From Bacillus sp. EAC (GTDB lineage Bacteria > Bacillota > Bacilli > Bacillales > Bacillaceae_G), in contig NZ_NCSY01000006.1 in NCBI RefSeq assembly GCF_002156875.1, forward strand, positions 62,001 to 126,000: DNA of 64,000 bases, read 5' to 3'. Below the pieces are notes generated by a model, which saw nothing but the letters and a program-made list of their open reading frames with translations, was not told where the DNA came from and did no database searches. The position numbers were made by a program, and so were the translations under genes. Below, piece by piece: positions 36,035 to 44,798 of this stretch (its first letter is position 1; the number at the start of each line of letters is the position of its first letter).

Positions 36035-38389
36035 TTATTTTAAATCCACTACTGTTACACCAATACCACCTTCAGAAGCAGCTCCATAACGGTATGATTT
36101 AACAGATCGATGATTTTTTAAATACTCCTGTACACCTTGTCTTAATGCTCCAGTTCCTTTTCCATGAATAATATTAATTCGAGGATAACCTGCTAAGAGG
36201 GCATCATCTATATATTTTTCAACCCGAATTAATGCATCTTCATATCGCTCTCCCCTTAGATCAAGTTCAAGATTAACATGGAAATCTTTCCCTTTTACAG
36301 CTGTAACAGTTCGTTCCTTCACAACTTTTGGTGAACTAATAAATTCAATATCGTTTTCTTTAACCTTCATCTTAATGATACCAAGTTGTACTTGCCACTC
36401 GCCACTACCTAATTGCTCAAGTAATGTACCTTTTTGATTAAAACTTAATACCTTTATCTCGTCACCTTCACGTAGCTTTCTTTGTTTCTTCTCAGCTACT
36501 TGAGGAACTGATTTTTTAGGAGCATAAGGAATTGCCCCTTCTAAACGAGTTCTAGCTTCAATTAATTCGTGATCTTTAATAGACGATAGTTCAAGGTTTT
36601 TCAGATTACGAAGCTCTTTAATAATATCCTCAGCTTCTTGTTGTGCAATCTTTACTCTCTTCTTCGCTTCATCCTGTGCTTCACGATATAAATCATCACG
36701 ATGTTCATAGAAATCCATCATTTGCTTTTGCAAATCTTTGAAAATACGTTCTGACTCTTTACGGAAATCTTCAGCTTCCTTCCACTCAGTTTCAGCACCT
36801 TTTCTGCTTGCTTCTAACGATGCAATCATATTTTCAACTTCATTGCTTTCTTCACTCACATGATTTCTAGCTTTTTCAATGACTCTATTTGACAAGCCTA
36901 ATCTTTTAGAAATCTCAAATGCATTACTTCTTCCAGGAACACCAATTAATAATCGATAAGTTGGACTCAAAGTTTCTACATCAAATTCTACACTTGCATT
37001 CATTACATGCTCACGATTATAGCTATATGCTTTAAGTTCAGGATAATGGGTAGTTGCAACAACTCTCGCACCAAAATCACTTACCTCATCTAAAATAGAA
37101 ATAGCCAAAGCTGCTCCTTCTTGCGGATCAGTTCCTGCTCCTAATTCGTCAAACAATACTAAGCTATTTTGATCAACATTTTTCAAAATGTCTACAATAT
37201 TAACCATATGAGAAGAGAATGTACTTAAGCTTTGTTCAATCGATTGCTCATCACCTATATCAGCAAATATTTGTTCAAACACACAAATTTCTGAACCATC
37301 AAGTGCTGGAATCTGTAGACCTGACTGCGCCATAAGTACACAAATGCCAATTGTTTTTAAAGTTACTGTTTTACCGCCAGTATTCGGACCAGTAATAACA
37401 ATCGTTGTAAAATCTTTTCCCAATTCAATATCATTAGCTACTACAACGTCTCTTGGAATAAGCGGGTGGCGTGCTTTTTTTAATTTAAAGTATCTCTCAT
37501 TATTTAAAACAGGTTTACTAGCCTTTATCTTATGAGAGTAATTCGCTTTCGCAAATAAGAAATCCATCTCTGCAAGTATTTCTACATTTTGCAATAAGTC
37601 TGTTGATACTTCAGCAACTTGACCAGTTAATGCCATTAATATTTTCTCAATCTCTTGTTCTTCCTTAACCTTTGCTTCTTGTAAGCTATTATTTAATGTC
37701 ACAACAGCTTGAGGTTCAATAAATAGGGTTTGTCCAGAAGATGATTGATCATGAACAATACCACCGTAAACATGGCGATATTCTTGCTTAACAGGAATAA
37801 CAAAACGGTCATTACGTATTGTAACGATTGCATCAGATAACATTTTTTGCGCATTATTTCCTCTGGTTAAACTTTCTAACTTTTCACGAATGCGAGCCTC
37901 AGCTGTTCGAACTTGCTGGCGAATCGTTCGTAGGGTTACACTTGCATCGTCTAAAACCTCACCATTATCACCAATAGCAGATTTTATATTTTTATCTAGT
38001 TCCAATAAAGGAATAATTTGTTCATTTAATGATTCTAAATAAGGGATTTCAACTTCACTTTCTAGAAGCCCCTCAATAAAACGAATCATTTGACGCCCCG
38101 CATAAGTCACACCTGAGATTGCAATTAATTCAGAAGGCGATAGTGTTCCACCTATTTCTGCTCTCTTCACTTGCATTCTTATATCAGTTAGCCCTCCAAG
38201 TGGCACATTGCCACGTAAACGAATAACTTTAACTGCTTCGTCAGTTGATTCGTGTAACTCAACAACTTCATCATAATCCGTGCTAGGCATTAGATTTTTA
38301 ATACGTTCTTTACCAAGCGATGATGAAGCATGTTTAAGTAATTGTTCTTTTATTTTATCGTACTCTAATACTCTTAATGTACGTTGCAT
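36035..38389 (-). CDS. mutS2: Endonuclease MutS2
   Basis: 784 residues, same as B. subtilis MutSB. Order: N-terminal clamp/core, ATPase with Walker [16 protein letters not shown] (about residue 335), signature [12 protein letters not shown], Walker [17 protein letters not shown], a long E/K-rich coiled coil (about 510-630), a KOW-like piece and the C-terminal Smr domain ([42 protein letters not shown]). MutS2 acts on recombination intermediates and, in B. subtilis, on collided ribosomes. SD AAGGAGG. 12 bp after polX. Confidence 0.97.
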   Translation of the reverse strand: MQRTLRVLEYDKIKEQLLKHASSSLGKERIKNLMPSTDYDEVVELHESTDEAVKVIRLRGNVPLGGLTDIRMQVKRAEIGGTLSPSELIAISGVTYAGRQMIRFIEGLLESEVEIPYLESLNEQIIPLLELDKNIKSAIGDNGEVLDDASVTLRTIRQQVRTAEARIREKLESLTRGNNAQKMLSDAIVTIRNDRFVIPVKQEYRHVYGGIVHDQSSSGQTLFIEPQAVVTLNNSLQEAKVKEEQEIEKILMALTGQVAEVSTDLLQNVEILAEMDFLFAKANYSHKIKASKPVLNNERYFKLKKARHPLIPRDVVVANDIELGKDFTTIVITGPNTGGKTVTLKTIGICVLMAQSGLQIPALDGSEICVFEQIFADIGDEQSIEQSLSTFSSHMVNIVDILKNVDQNSLVLFDELGAGTDPQEGAALAISILDEVSDFGARVVATTHYPELKAYSYNREHVMNASVEFDVETLSPTYRLLIGVPGRSNAFEISKRLGLSNRVIEKARNHVSEESNEVENMIASLEASRKGAETEWKEAEDFRKESERIFKDLQKQMMDFYEHRDDLYREAQDEAKKRVKIAQQEAEDIIKELRNLKNLELSSIKDHELIEARTRLEGAIPYAPKKSVPQVAEKKQRKLREGDEIKVLSFNQKGTLLEQLGSGEWQVQLGIIKMKVKENDIEFISSPKVVKERTVTAVKGKDFHVNLELDLRGERYEDALIRVEKYIDDALLAGYPRINIIHGKGTGALRQGVQEYLKNHRSVKSYRYGAASEGGIGVTVVDLK

Positions 38390-38401
38390 TCCGTAACCTC
38401 C

Positions 38402-40126
38402 TTACACCCGATTACGTTTCCCTTCGATCAGAGCTAAAAGTTCATGTAATTCAAATGTATTTACAATATTTTCTCTTTTTAACCAGGCTTTTTTGGCTGC
38501 ACTAACTCCAACTGTCATATGCTCTAACATTTCAAGGTTATGAGCATCAGTATTAATTGATATTTTCACACCAGCTTCTTGTGCCATTATTAGCATATCT
38601 TTATTTAAATCTAATCGATTAGGATTTGCATTTAATTCTAAAATTGTTCCTGTCTCTTTTGCTACAGCAATTAGTTTTTCAGCATTTACTTTATAACCAG
38701 CTCTTCTACCGATCTTACGGCCAGTAGGATGTCCAATCATACTAACATAAGGATTATTCATTGCATTTATTAAACGCATCATTATTGTTTCTTCGTCTTG
38801 ACTAAAACTAGAATGAATTGATGCAATGACAAAATCCATCGAACGTAATACATCATCATCATAATCAAGTGAGCCATCAGGTAAAATATCCATTTCTACG
38901 CCGTGAAGAATCGTGAAATCAGTATATTTTTGATTGATACGTTGAATTTCTTCTTTTTGCTTCCATAAACGCTCCGGTGTTAACCCATTTGCAACCTTCA
39001 AATATTGAGAGTGATCTGTGATTGCAATATATCGATAACCTTTTGCTCGACAAGCCTCTGCCATTTCTTCAATTGAATATCCCCCGTCACTCCAAGTCGA
39101 ATGCATATGAATATCAGATTTAATATCTGCTAATTGAATCAGAGGGTAATCTTTTGTAAACTTAGCAATCTCTTTACCATCTTCTCGTATTTCAGGTGGG
39201 AAACATGGTAAGTCAAAATGTGCATAAAAATCTTCTTCATTTTCAAATGTAAGAATTTCCCCGGTGTTTACATCTTCAACACCATACTCACTAATTTTTT
39301 CGTCTCGTTCTTTAGCTAGTTGACGCATTGCTACATTATGATCCTTTGAGCCAGTAAAATGATGAAGTGTGGACGCGAATTCCTTAGGTTGAATAATACG
39401 GAAATCAACCGAAATCTCATATTCAACTCCCTTTAAAACAAGTGATACTTTTGTATCACCTTGAGCAATTACACGTACAATATCAGGTATTGAAAGCAAT
39501 TGCTCTTTAATACTTTCAGGATTATTTGAAGCAATGATAAAGTCTAAGTCTTTCACAGTTTCTCTAACACGACGTAAACTTCCAGCTCTTGAGTATTTTA
39601 CAGCATCCTTCATCTCGGCTAAATATGCCTCAATTTTATCAGCAATTGGTAATACATCTGCTAAAGGTAAACGCTCAGGTTGTTTTCCATATTCCTCAAT
39701 AGATTCTAAAATATTCTTTTCCGTTTTTTTTCCGAAACCAGCTAGTCCTTGAAGTTTCCCATCTTGGCATGCCTCTTTTAATTGATCCATGCTTTCAATC
39801 TTTAGTTCTTGGTATAGCTTAGCTACTTTTTTCCCACCTAAACCAGGTAGTCTTAACAAAGGAAGTAATGTTTTTGGTAAAGACTCTTGTAGTTCTTCTA
39901 GAACTGTACTTTTTCCGGTTTCTACATACTCTAAAATAACTGCTGAAGTTCCCTTGCCAATTCCCTTGATTGCGGTAAAGTCATCTATTTGTTCTAAACT
40001 TCTTTCATCTGTTTCTAATGCATTTGCTGCTTTACGGAAAGCTGAAATTTTAAATGCATTTTCACCTTTTAATTCTAGATAAGTTGCAATTTGCTCTAGT
40101 AATTTTATTAACTCTTTTTTATGCAT
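38402..40126 (-). CDS. polX: DNA polymerase/3'-5' exonuclease PolX
   Basis: Family X repair polymerase. 574 residues: N-terminal 8-kDa and HhH motifs (LPGLGGKKVAKLYQEL, LAGFGKKTEKNI), nucleotidyltransferase core (AGSLRRVRETVKDLDFIIAS with the metal Asp residues), and a C-terminal PHP exonuclease domain (DIHMHSTWSDGGYSIEEMAEACRAKGYRYIAITDHS...IGHPTGR...NTDAH). The ATG at 40126 (MHKKELIKLLEQ) equals the B. subtilis start. In the run zapA-cvpA-polX-mutS2. Confidence 0.96.
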   Translation of the reverse strand: MHKKELIKLLEQIATYLELKGENAFKISAFRKAANALETDERSLEQIDDFTAIKGIGKGTSAVILEYVETGKSTVLEELQESLPKTLLPLLRLPGLGGKKVAKLYQELKIESMDQLKEACQDGKLQGLAGFGKKTEKNILESIEEYGKQPERLPLADVLPIADKIEAYLAEMKDAVKYSRAGSLRRVRETVKDLDFIIASNNPESIKEQLLSIPDIVRVIAQGDTKVSLVLKGVEYEISVDFRIIQPKEFASTLHHFTGSKDHNVAMRQLAKERDEKISEYGVEDVNTGEILTFENEEDFYAHFDLPCFPPEIREDGKEIAKFTKDYPLIQLADIKSDIHMHSTWSDGGYSIEEMAEACRAKGYRYIAITDHSQYLKVANGLTPERLWKQKEEIQRINQKYTDFTILHGVEMDILPDGSLDYDDDVLRSMDFVIASIHSSFSQDEETIMMRLINAMNNPYVSMIGHPTGRKIGRRAGYKVNAEKLIAVAKETGTILELNANPNRLDLNKDMLIMAQEAGVKISINTDAHNLEMLEHMTVGVSAAKKAWLKRENIVNTFELHELLALIEGKRNRV

Positions 40127-40179
40127 CTCATTCACCTACTTTATTTGCTTTTTCATACAATTCGATCTTTCATTCTAAA

Positions 40180-40710
40180 TTAATAGATGGTTGTACTTGA
40201 AATCCCGTTCCATAATTCCAATAGTTTGGCAGATACAATTGGTGTATTTTTCACCATAAAAAATACAATATTTGATTTATGTAACAATATATGTAGAGTT
40301 TCAATCGGAACAATTAAGGCAATGAATAAGGCCAAAACTAAAAATAAATAAACCTCCACAAAACCTAGTATTCCACCTAATAGAGAATTCACTTGTTTTA
40401 ATATAGGTAACTGAAAAACTCCATTTAATAGAGAGCCTAAAAAAGAAATAACTAAACGTGTTCCAATAAATAAAATCGCGAAAGCAATGATTTCATAAAT
40501 AAATTGTTCGAAATTATCTATTTGACTATTACTTATGTTAATTGGAAATAACTTTTTAAGTGATGTAGCCGTTTGTTCATAATAATGATAAGCTAGGTAT
40601 AAGGATATTAAAAATCCAAGTATACGGATTAGGCTACTTATAAATCCCCTTCTCCATCCTGTAAAAATTCCCAGTATAAATATTGCGATTACAATTAAAT
40701 CAATCATGTC
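40180..40710 (-). CDS. cvpA: CvpA family membrane protein (YshB)
   Basis: 176 residues with four hydrophobic helices; the opening [42 protein letters not shown] is the CvpA signature. In other bacteria CvpA relates to colicin V export or envelope stress; its role here is unknown. The ATG at 40710 overlaps the end of zapA by 11 bp, so the longer upstream frame is rejected. Same order as yshA-yshB in B. subtilis. Confidence 0.88.
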   Translation of the reverse strand, partial: DMIDLIVIAIFILGIFTGWRRGFISSLIRILGFLISLYLAYHYYEQTATSLKKLFPINISNSQIDNFEQFIYEIIAFAILFIGTRLVISFLGSLLNGVFQLPILKQVNSLLGGILGFVEVYLFLVLALFIALIVPIETLHILLHKSNIVFFMVKNTPIVSAKLLELWNGISSTTIY

Positions 40711-40984
40711 TCTTCGTCTCACCTTTTGCTTCTTTTTCAAGCAGATTTTCGAGCATTTCTACTCTTTCTTTTAACTTCACATAATCACTTACTAGATTTA
40801 TTGCTGTTAGAACCGCTAATTTATTTGAATCCAAGAATGGATTTTTTTGATTTATTTCTTTCATTTTTTCATCTACAATTGAGGCAACATGACGAATATG
40901 ATTTGTAGATTCGTCACCTAGAATTGAATATTGTTGCCCATAAATAGTCACATTAAGTCTTTGTTTTGATGAAGAATTGGACAA
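40700..40984 (-). CDS. zapA: Cell division protein ZapA
   Basis: Stabilises the FtsZ ring. 94 residues: beta start [17 protein letters not shown], then the dimer/tetramer helix ([56 protein letters not shown]). The start is TTG at 40984, behind GGAGGT. The neighbour order rnhC (divergent)-zapA-cvpA-polX-mutS2 matches B. subtilis. Confidence 0.93.
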   Translation of the reverse strand: MSNSSSKQRLNVTIYGQQYSILGDESTNHIRHVASIVDEKMKEINQKNPFLDSNKLAVLTAINLVSDYVKLKERVEMLENLLEKEAKGETKRHD

Positions 40985-41084
40985 CTTAATACCTCCATTC
41001 GATTAAACATTCTAACTTTAACTATAACACGAAGTTCCATGCAAGTGAAAGGTTTGCTCATATTACAAAACAAAGGAGAAAATT

Positions 41085-42011
41085 ATGTCTAACATTGTGT
41101 TAACGGTTTCCCAATCAACATTATTAAATATGAAGGAACATTATAAATCTAGTCTGCAATCAAAAGTCCCACAAGGTGGTATTTTCATGGCAAAACCAAA
41201 TGGTTGCACCATTACTGCTTACAAATCTGGAAAAGTAATGTTTCAAGGCTCGAATTGTGAAATTGAAGTTAATAAATGGGAAGGAAAATCCGCAATATCT
41301 GCACCTAAAAAAACAAATGTTTCCAGTTCAAGTTTACCTGCAAATTTCTCAGAACTTGCTGTAATTGGTAGTGATGAGGTTGGAACAGGTGATTATTTTG
41401 GTCCAATGGCTGTAGTGGCTTCTTTTGTAGAACCTAGCCAGTTTGAATTGTTAAAAGAACTTGGTGTAAAGGATTCGAAAGAACTAAATGATGCGGAAAT
41501 ATCTAAAATTGCAAAGAAAATACTTCACGTCGTTCCGTATAGTCTCTTAGTTTTACATAATGAAAAATATAACGAAATGCAAGAAAAAGGCAACAATATG
41601 AACAAATTAAAAGCATTACTACATAATCAAGCAATTCGAAATATAATTAAAAAATTAGAAGGGAAGAATTATGACTCAATCCTAATTGATCAATTTACCC
41701 CTCCAAATTTATATTATAGCTATTTAAAAAATACAAAAGAAGTTATTCGCGATAAAGTTCAATTTGCTACTAAGGCAGAAGGACTGCATCTTTCTGTTGC
41801 TGTTTCTTCTATATTAGCTAGATATGCATTTTTACAACAAATGGATCTTTTAAGTGAAAAAGCAGGAATGACTTTACCAAAAGGCGCTGGCGCAAAAGTA
41901 GATCAAGTTGCTGCAAATTTTATCAAATTAAAAGGGTTTGATGCATTAAGGAGTTTTACAAAACTACATTTTGCGAATACCGAAAAAGCGTTAAAAATAG
42001 CAAAGAAATAG
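41085..42011 (+). CDS. rnhC: Ribonuclease HIII
   Basis: Cuts the RNA strand of RNA-DNA hybrids. 308 residues: N-terminal TBP-like domain (about 1-80), then the RNase H core starting IGSDEVGTGDYFGPMAV (catalytic Asp/Glu), VKDSKELND, DSILIDQFTPPNLYY and SVAVSSILARYAFL. SD AAAGGAGA. It runs opposite to zapA, as in B. subtilis, where its other neighbour is pheT; here that link is broken. Confidence 0.96.
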   Translation: MSNIVLTVSQSTLLNMKEHYKSSLQSKVPQGGIFMAKPNGCTITAYKSGKVMFQGSNCEIEVNKWEGKSAISAPKKTNVSSSSLPANFSELAVIGSDEVGTGDYFGPMAVVASFVEPSQFELLKELGVKDSKELNDAEISKIAKKILHVVPYSLLVLHNEKYNEMQEKGNNMNKLKALLHNQAIRNIIKKLEGKNYDSILIDQFTPPNLYYSYLKNTKEVIRDKVQFATKAEGLHLSVAVSSILARYAFLQQMDLLSEKAGMTLPKGAGAKVDQVAANFIKLKGFDALRSFTKLHFANTEKALKIAKK

Positions 42012-42054
42012 ATTTATTAACAAAAAAAGCTGTATTCTAGATGATTTACATCAC

Positions 42055-42327
42055 TTAGAATACAGCATCTACTATAAATAATAAAAAGCCTAAAAAACTC
42101 GCAACCTGTAATTGCCTCTTGTACCGAATCATTGGTCTGGAAAATAAAAAAAGACAGATCAAAAATCCAAAAGGAATTGGTAACCAAAATAAACGGAATG
42201 GTAAGGATGCTAGTACATAAAAACCAACTAGTTTAAACCCAAAATAATTTCCATCACGTTTTATTGTGTCTTTATAAAGTACTAAAAGCCCTACTAGTAA
42301 CCCTACATAAAGTAAAAAAACAAACAT
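42055..42327 (-). CDS. Small membrane protein of unknown function
   Basis: 90 residues with three hydrophobic segments (FVFLLYVGLLVGLLVLY; FKLVGFYVLASLPFRLFWLPIPFGFLICLFLF; LQVASFLGFLLFIVDAVF). The start is the ATG at 42327 behind GGAGGTG; the frame upstream has no SD. Convergent with rnhC. No family recognised. Confidence 0.6.
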   Translation of the reverse strand: MFVFLLYVGLLVGLLVLYKDTIKRDGNYFGFKLVGFYVLASLPFRLFWLPIPFGFLICLFLFSRPMIRYKRQLQVASFLGFLLFIVDAVF

Positions 42328-42456
42328 TATGCACCTCCATGACTGTCCTACTATTAAACTATTCATCACAGGCTTGTCTAAAGCACTCATATATTAAAAT
42401 GTTTGTACATATTCATTACTACATAACAAATAGAGACTTAATAAGGAGAAATTTTG

Positions 42457-42897
42457 ATGAATAATCTAATAAACGAATTTGAAAGTCTAATCCAAACTGT
42501 CCCAAAACTAATGATGGCTTTAAGCAAGGCAGACTATAAAGCTAACCCAACTAAATGGTCTAAAAAAGAAATATTAGGTCATCTATGCGATTCAGCAACA
42601 ATGAATCATAAACGATTTATTGAGAGATTAATCTCCAAAGATGAACTAACGTTAGAGCTTTATAATCAAAACCTTTGGGTAGAGTTAAATAACTACCAAA
42701 ATAATTTCCCGCTTGAGGAAATACTTTCATTATGGGTTTCACTTAATAAACGAATATTGATTCTACTACGATCTATTTCTGAAGAGCAATGGAATTTACA
42801 ATATAACGTCGATAAAAATAATCAAGTAACTCTAAGTTGGTTATTTACAGAATATATTGACCATTTGAAACATCATTTAAATCAAATAATAAATTAG
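42457..42897 (+). CDS. DinB superfamily protein
   Basis: 146 residues, all-helical. Metal-site histidines characteristic of DinB_2/YfiT-like proteins are visible: KWSKKEILGHLCDSATMNHKRF (first His) and EYIDHLKHHLNQI at the end (His-x3-His). Members are metal-dependent thiol transferases or unknown. The ATG at 42457 follows AAGGAGA; a TTG one codon earlier is possible. Runs with the next two genes (15-bp gap, then overlap). Confidence 0.75.
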   Translation: MNNLINEFESLIQTVPKLMMALSKADYKANPTKWSKKEILGHLCDSATMNHKRFIERLISKDELTLELYNQNLWVELNNYQNNFPLEEILSLWVSLNKRILILLRSISEEQWNLQYNVDKNNQVTLSWLFTEYIDHLKHHLNQIIN

Positions 42898-42912
42898 AAT
42901 TCAGGTGTTACG

Positions 42913-43404
42913 ATGCGGTTTAAAGTGAAGAAAAATCCTGTTTTGGTTCTTATAATACTTGTCTTAATTCCAGGCATTTTTTCAATTCCAATTGCAAGTA
43001 TAATAGAAGATGAAGCAATCTTATTTAGCTGTATTCTTTTCGTCTTTCTCTTACCTTTGATTATTTTTTTTATTTCTGCCCTTTTTAATTCTTATCACGA
43101 AATAACTGATACAGAATTTCGTTCTGTTTTTGGTTTTATAAAAATTAATATCCCTTTAAATGAAATTATTAAAGTAAGCTTTTCAAATAATCCTGTTTCT
43201 TCACCAGCATGGACATTTAAACGTTTAAAAATCGAATATAGAAAATATGATTTCGTCTTACTTTCACTACCAAGAGAAGAAGAATTTTTTTTGCAAACAA
43301 TGATGACACGCTGTCCTAGTGCAGTAGTCATAAGCAGAAAAGCAGAAATAATCTCTACGAAATTACAAAAGGAGAATCAAGATGAAGATAGAGGACATTT
43401 TTAG
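42913..43404 (+). CDS. Membrane protein with bacterial PH-like domain (bPH_4/DUF1200)
   Basis: 163 residues: two hydrophobic helices (about 10-32 and 38-57), then a beta-rich domain with TEFRSVFGFIKINIPLNEIIKVSFSNNPVSSPAWTFKRLKIEYRKYDFVLLSLPREEEFFLQTM, which has the spacing (SSPA..S.RL.I.Y...ISP..E..F) of the DUF1200/bPH_4 family. Function unknown. SD is weak. The 3' end overlaps the next gene by 23 bp. Confidence 0.7.
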   Translation: MRFKVKKNPVLVLIILVLIPGIFSIPIASIIEDEAILFSCILFVFLLPLIIFFISALFNSYHEITDTEFRSVFGFIKINIPLNEIIKVSFSNNPVSSPAWTFKRLKIEYRKYDFVLLSLPREEEFFLQTMMTRCPSAVVISRKAEIISTKLQKENQDEDRGHF

Positions 43405-43954
43405 TAATTTCCCTACACTTGAAAGCGAGCGTATACGATTAAGAAAACTGACATCACACGATGCTGAAAGCCTCTTTAATTATGCTTCAAACCCCGAAGT
43501 AACCAAATATGTAACATGGGAAACTCATCATACAATTGAAGATAGTAAACAATTTATTAACTACGTTCTGGAGCTCTACAAGGAGTCAAAAATTGCTCCT
43601 TTCGCAATTGAAGATAAATCAACAGGTAAATTAATCGGTACAGCAGACTTTGTATCATGGAATACAAATCATCATAATGGTGAAATTGGTTATGTTCTAT
43701 CTCCAGATTATTGGGGAAAAGGTATCGTACCTGAAGTGGTAAATTTATTATTAAAATTTGGATTTAATCAAATGAATATGGAAAGAATTCAAGCGAGATG
43801 TTTCGTCGAGAATAATGCCTCTGAACGAGTTATGCAAAAAGTAGGAATGAAATTCGAAGGAATATCACGACATGCAATGTTTATAAAAGGACAATTCGTT
43901 GATTTAAAAATTTATGCAATTATTAAAAATGACTATCTATTACTAACAAAATAA
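43382..43954 (+). CDS. GNAT family N-acetyltransferase (RimJ/RimL-like)
   Basis: 190 residues. PTLESERIRLRKLTSHDAESLFNYASNPEVTKYVTW at the start, CoA loop HNGEIGYVLSPDYWGKGIVPEVV, then NASERVMQKVGMKFEG; clearly RimJ/RimL type. SD AAAGGAGA falls within the end of the bPH_4 gene, so the two are co-translated. Last gene of a three-gene run, followed by a terminator. Substrate unknown. Confidence 0.82.
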   Translation: MKIEDIFSNFPTLESERIRLRKLTSHDAESLFNYASNPEVTKYVTWETHHTIEDSKQFINYVLELYKESKIAPFAIEDKSTGKLIGTADFVSWNTNHHNGEIGYVLSPDYWGKGIVPEVVNLLLKFGFNQMNMERIQARCFVENNASERVMQKVGMKFEGISRHAMFIKGQFVDLKIYAIIKNDYLLLTK

Positions 43955-43984
43955 AAGAACTCACATATGTGAGTTCTTTTATTT
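43951..43984. terminator. Bidirectional terminator
   Basis: AAAAGAACTCACAT / ATGTGAGTTCTTTT stem between convergent genes. Confidence 0.85.
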
Positions 43985-43991
43985 TGTCTAT

Positions 43992-44606
43992 TTAATTATT
44001 AATATATTTTTCAAAAACATAACCAAAGTCTTTCACTTTATATTGCTCTCTAGACTTAGTTAACCATTCAAAAGTTGCTTCATTAATTTCTTTAAAGCTG
44101 TTTACGAGACTATTTTCATTCGTAGATACTCGGCTTAAGGTCGCAGATGCTATTTCAATACTTTCTTTCGCAAAACCTAGTGCTATTTCATTTTCATGAC
44201 ATATTTCTGCGATCATTAACAATGCTTTATATAGATCCTTTAATTCTTCTATATGTTTTTTATGAACATCGATTGAAAACTCTTTTCCACCTAGATTAAA
44301 TTTTATTTCGACATCTAAATCAATTGTCCCAGCTGTTTCAAGAGTAACATGTGAAATTTTATGAGTGTAATAATTATATCGATACAGTGTACGTTTTTTA
44401 CTAATTGCACTTGTACCATCTAAATGAATTAGTGCTTTATTCGTAAAGCAATACTCATCAGTTTTTGACTTAATTAGAAAATATACTTTTTCATCATCTT
44501 CATGCATTACATAATCATCAGAGTCAACCTTGTCATAATTTTTCGGATCAATCACACTACCTACATCACTTAATCCAAGCATATCTGCTGCAACTTTTCC
44601 AAACAT
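43992..44606 (-). CDS. yvbH: PH-domain protein YvbH-like
   Basis: 204 residues, the same as B. subtilis YvbH. Conserved opening MFGKVAADMLGLSDVGSVID, then the PH-like half (SDDYVMHEDDEKVYFLIKSKTDEYCFTNKALIHLDG, KKRTLYRYNYYTHKISHVTLETAG) and a YvbH-like helical C-terminal half. Function unknown, possibly membrane-proximal. SD AGGAGGAG. Monocistronic. Confidence 0.85.
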   Translation of the reverse strand: MFGKVAADMLGLSDVGSVIDPKNYDKVDSDDYVMHEDDEKVYFLIKSKTDEYCFTNKALIHLDGTSAISKKRTLYRYNYYTHKISHVTLETAGTIDLDVEIKFNLGGKEFSIDVHKKHIEELKDLYKALLMIAEICHENEIALGFAKESIEIASATLSRVSTNENSLVNSFKEINEATFEWLTKSREQYKVKDFGYVFEKYINN

Positions 44607-44798
44607 AATAACTCCTCCTTCAATTACATTTCATCTTTATTATACATGATTCTATCCTTCTTCTCTCAAATTCTATTAATTCATAATCATTCCTTACACA
44701 TTGTGAGATTTTTTAATTAATTGTAAGAATTGGTAAAAAATTCTAGCTTTTGTGTTGTATAATGTAGAAATTAATAGATTAATATTTTTGGAGGATTT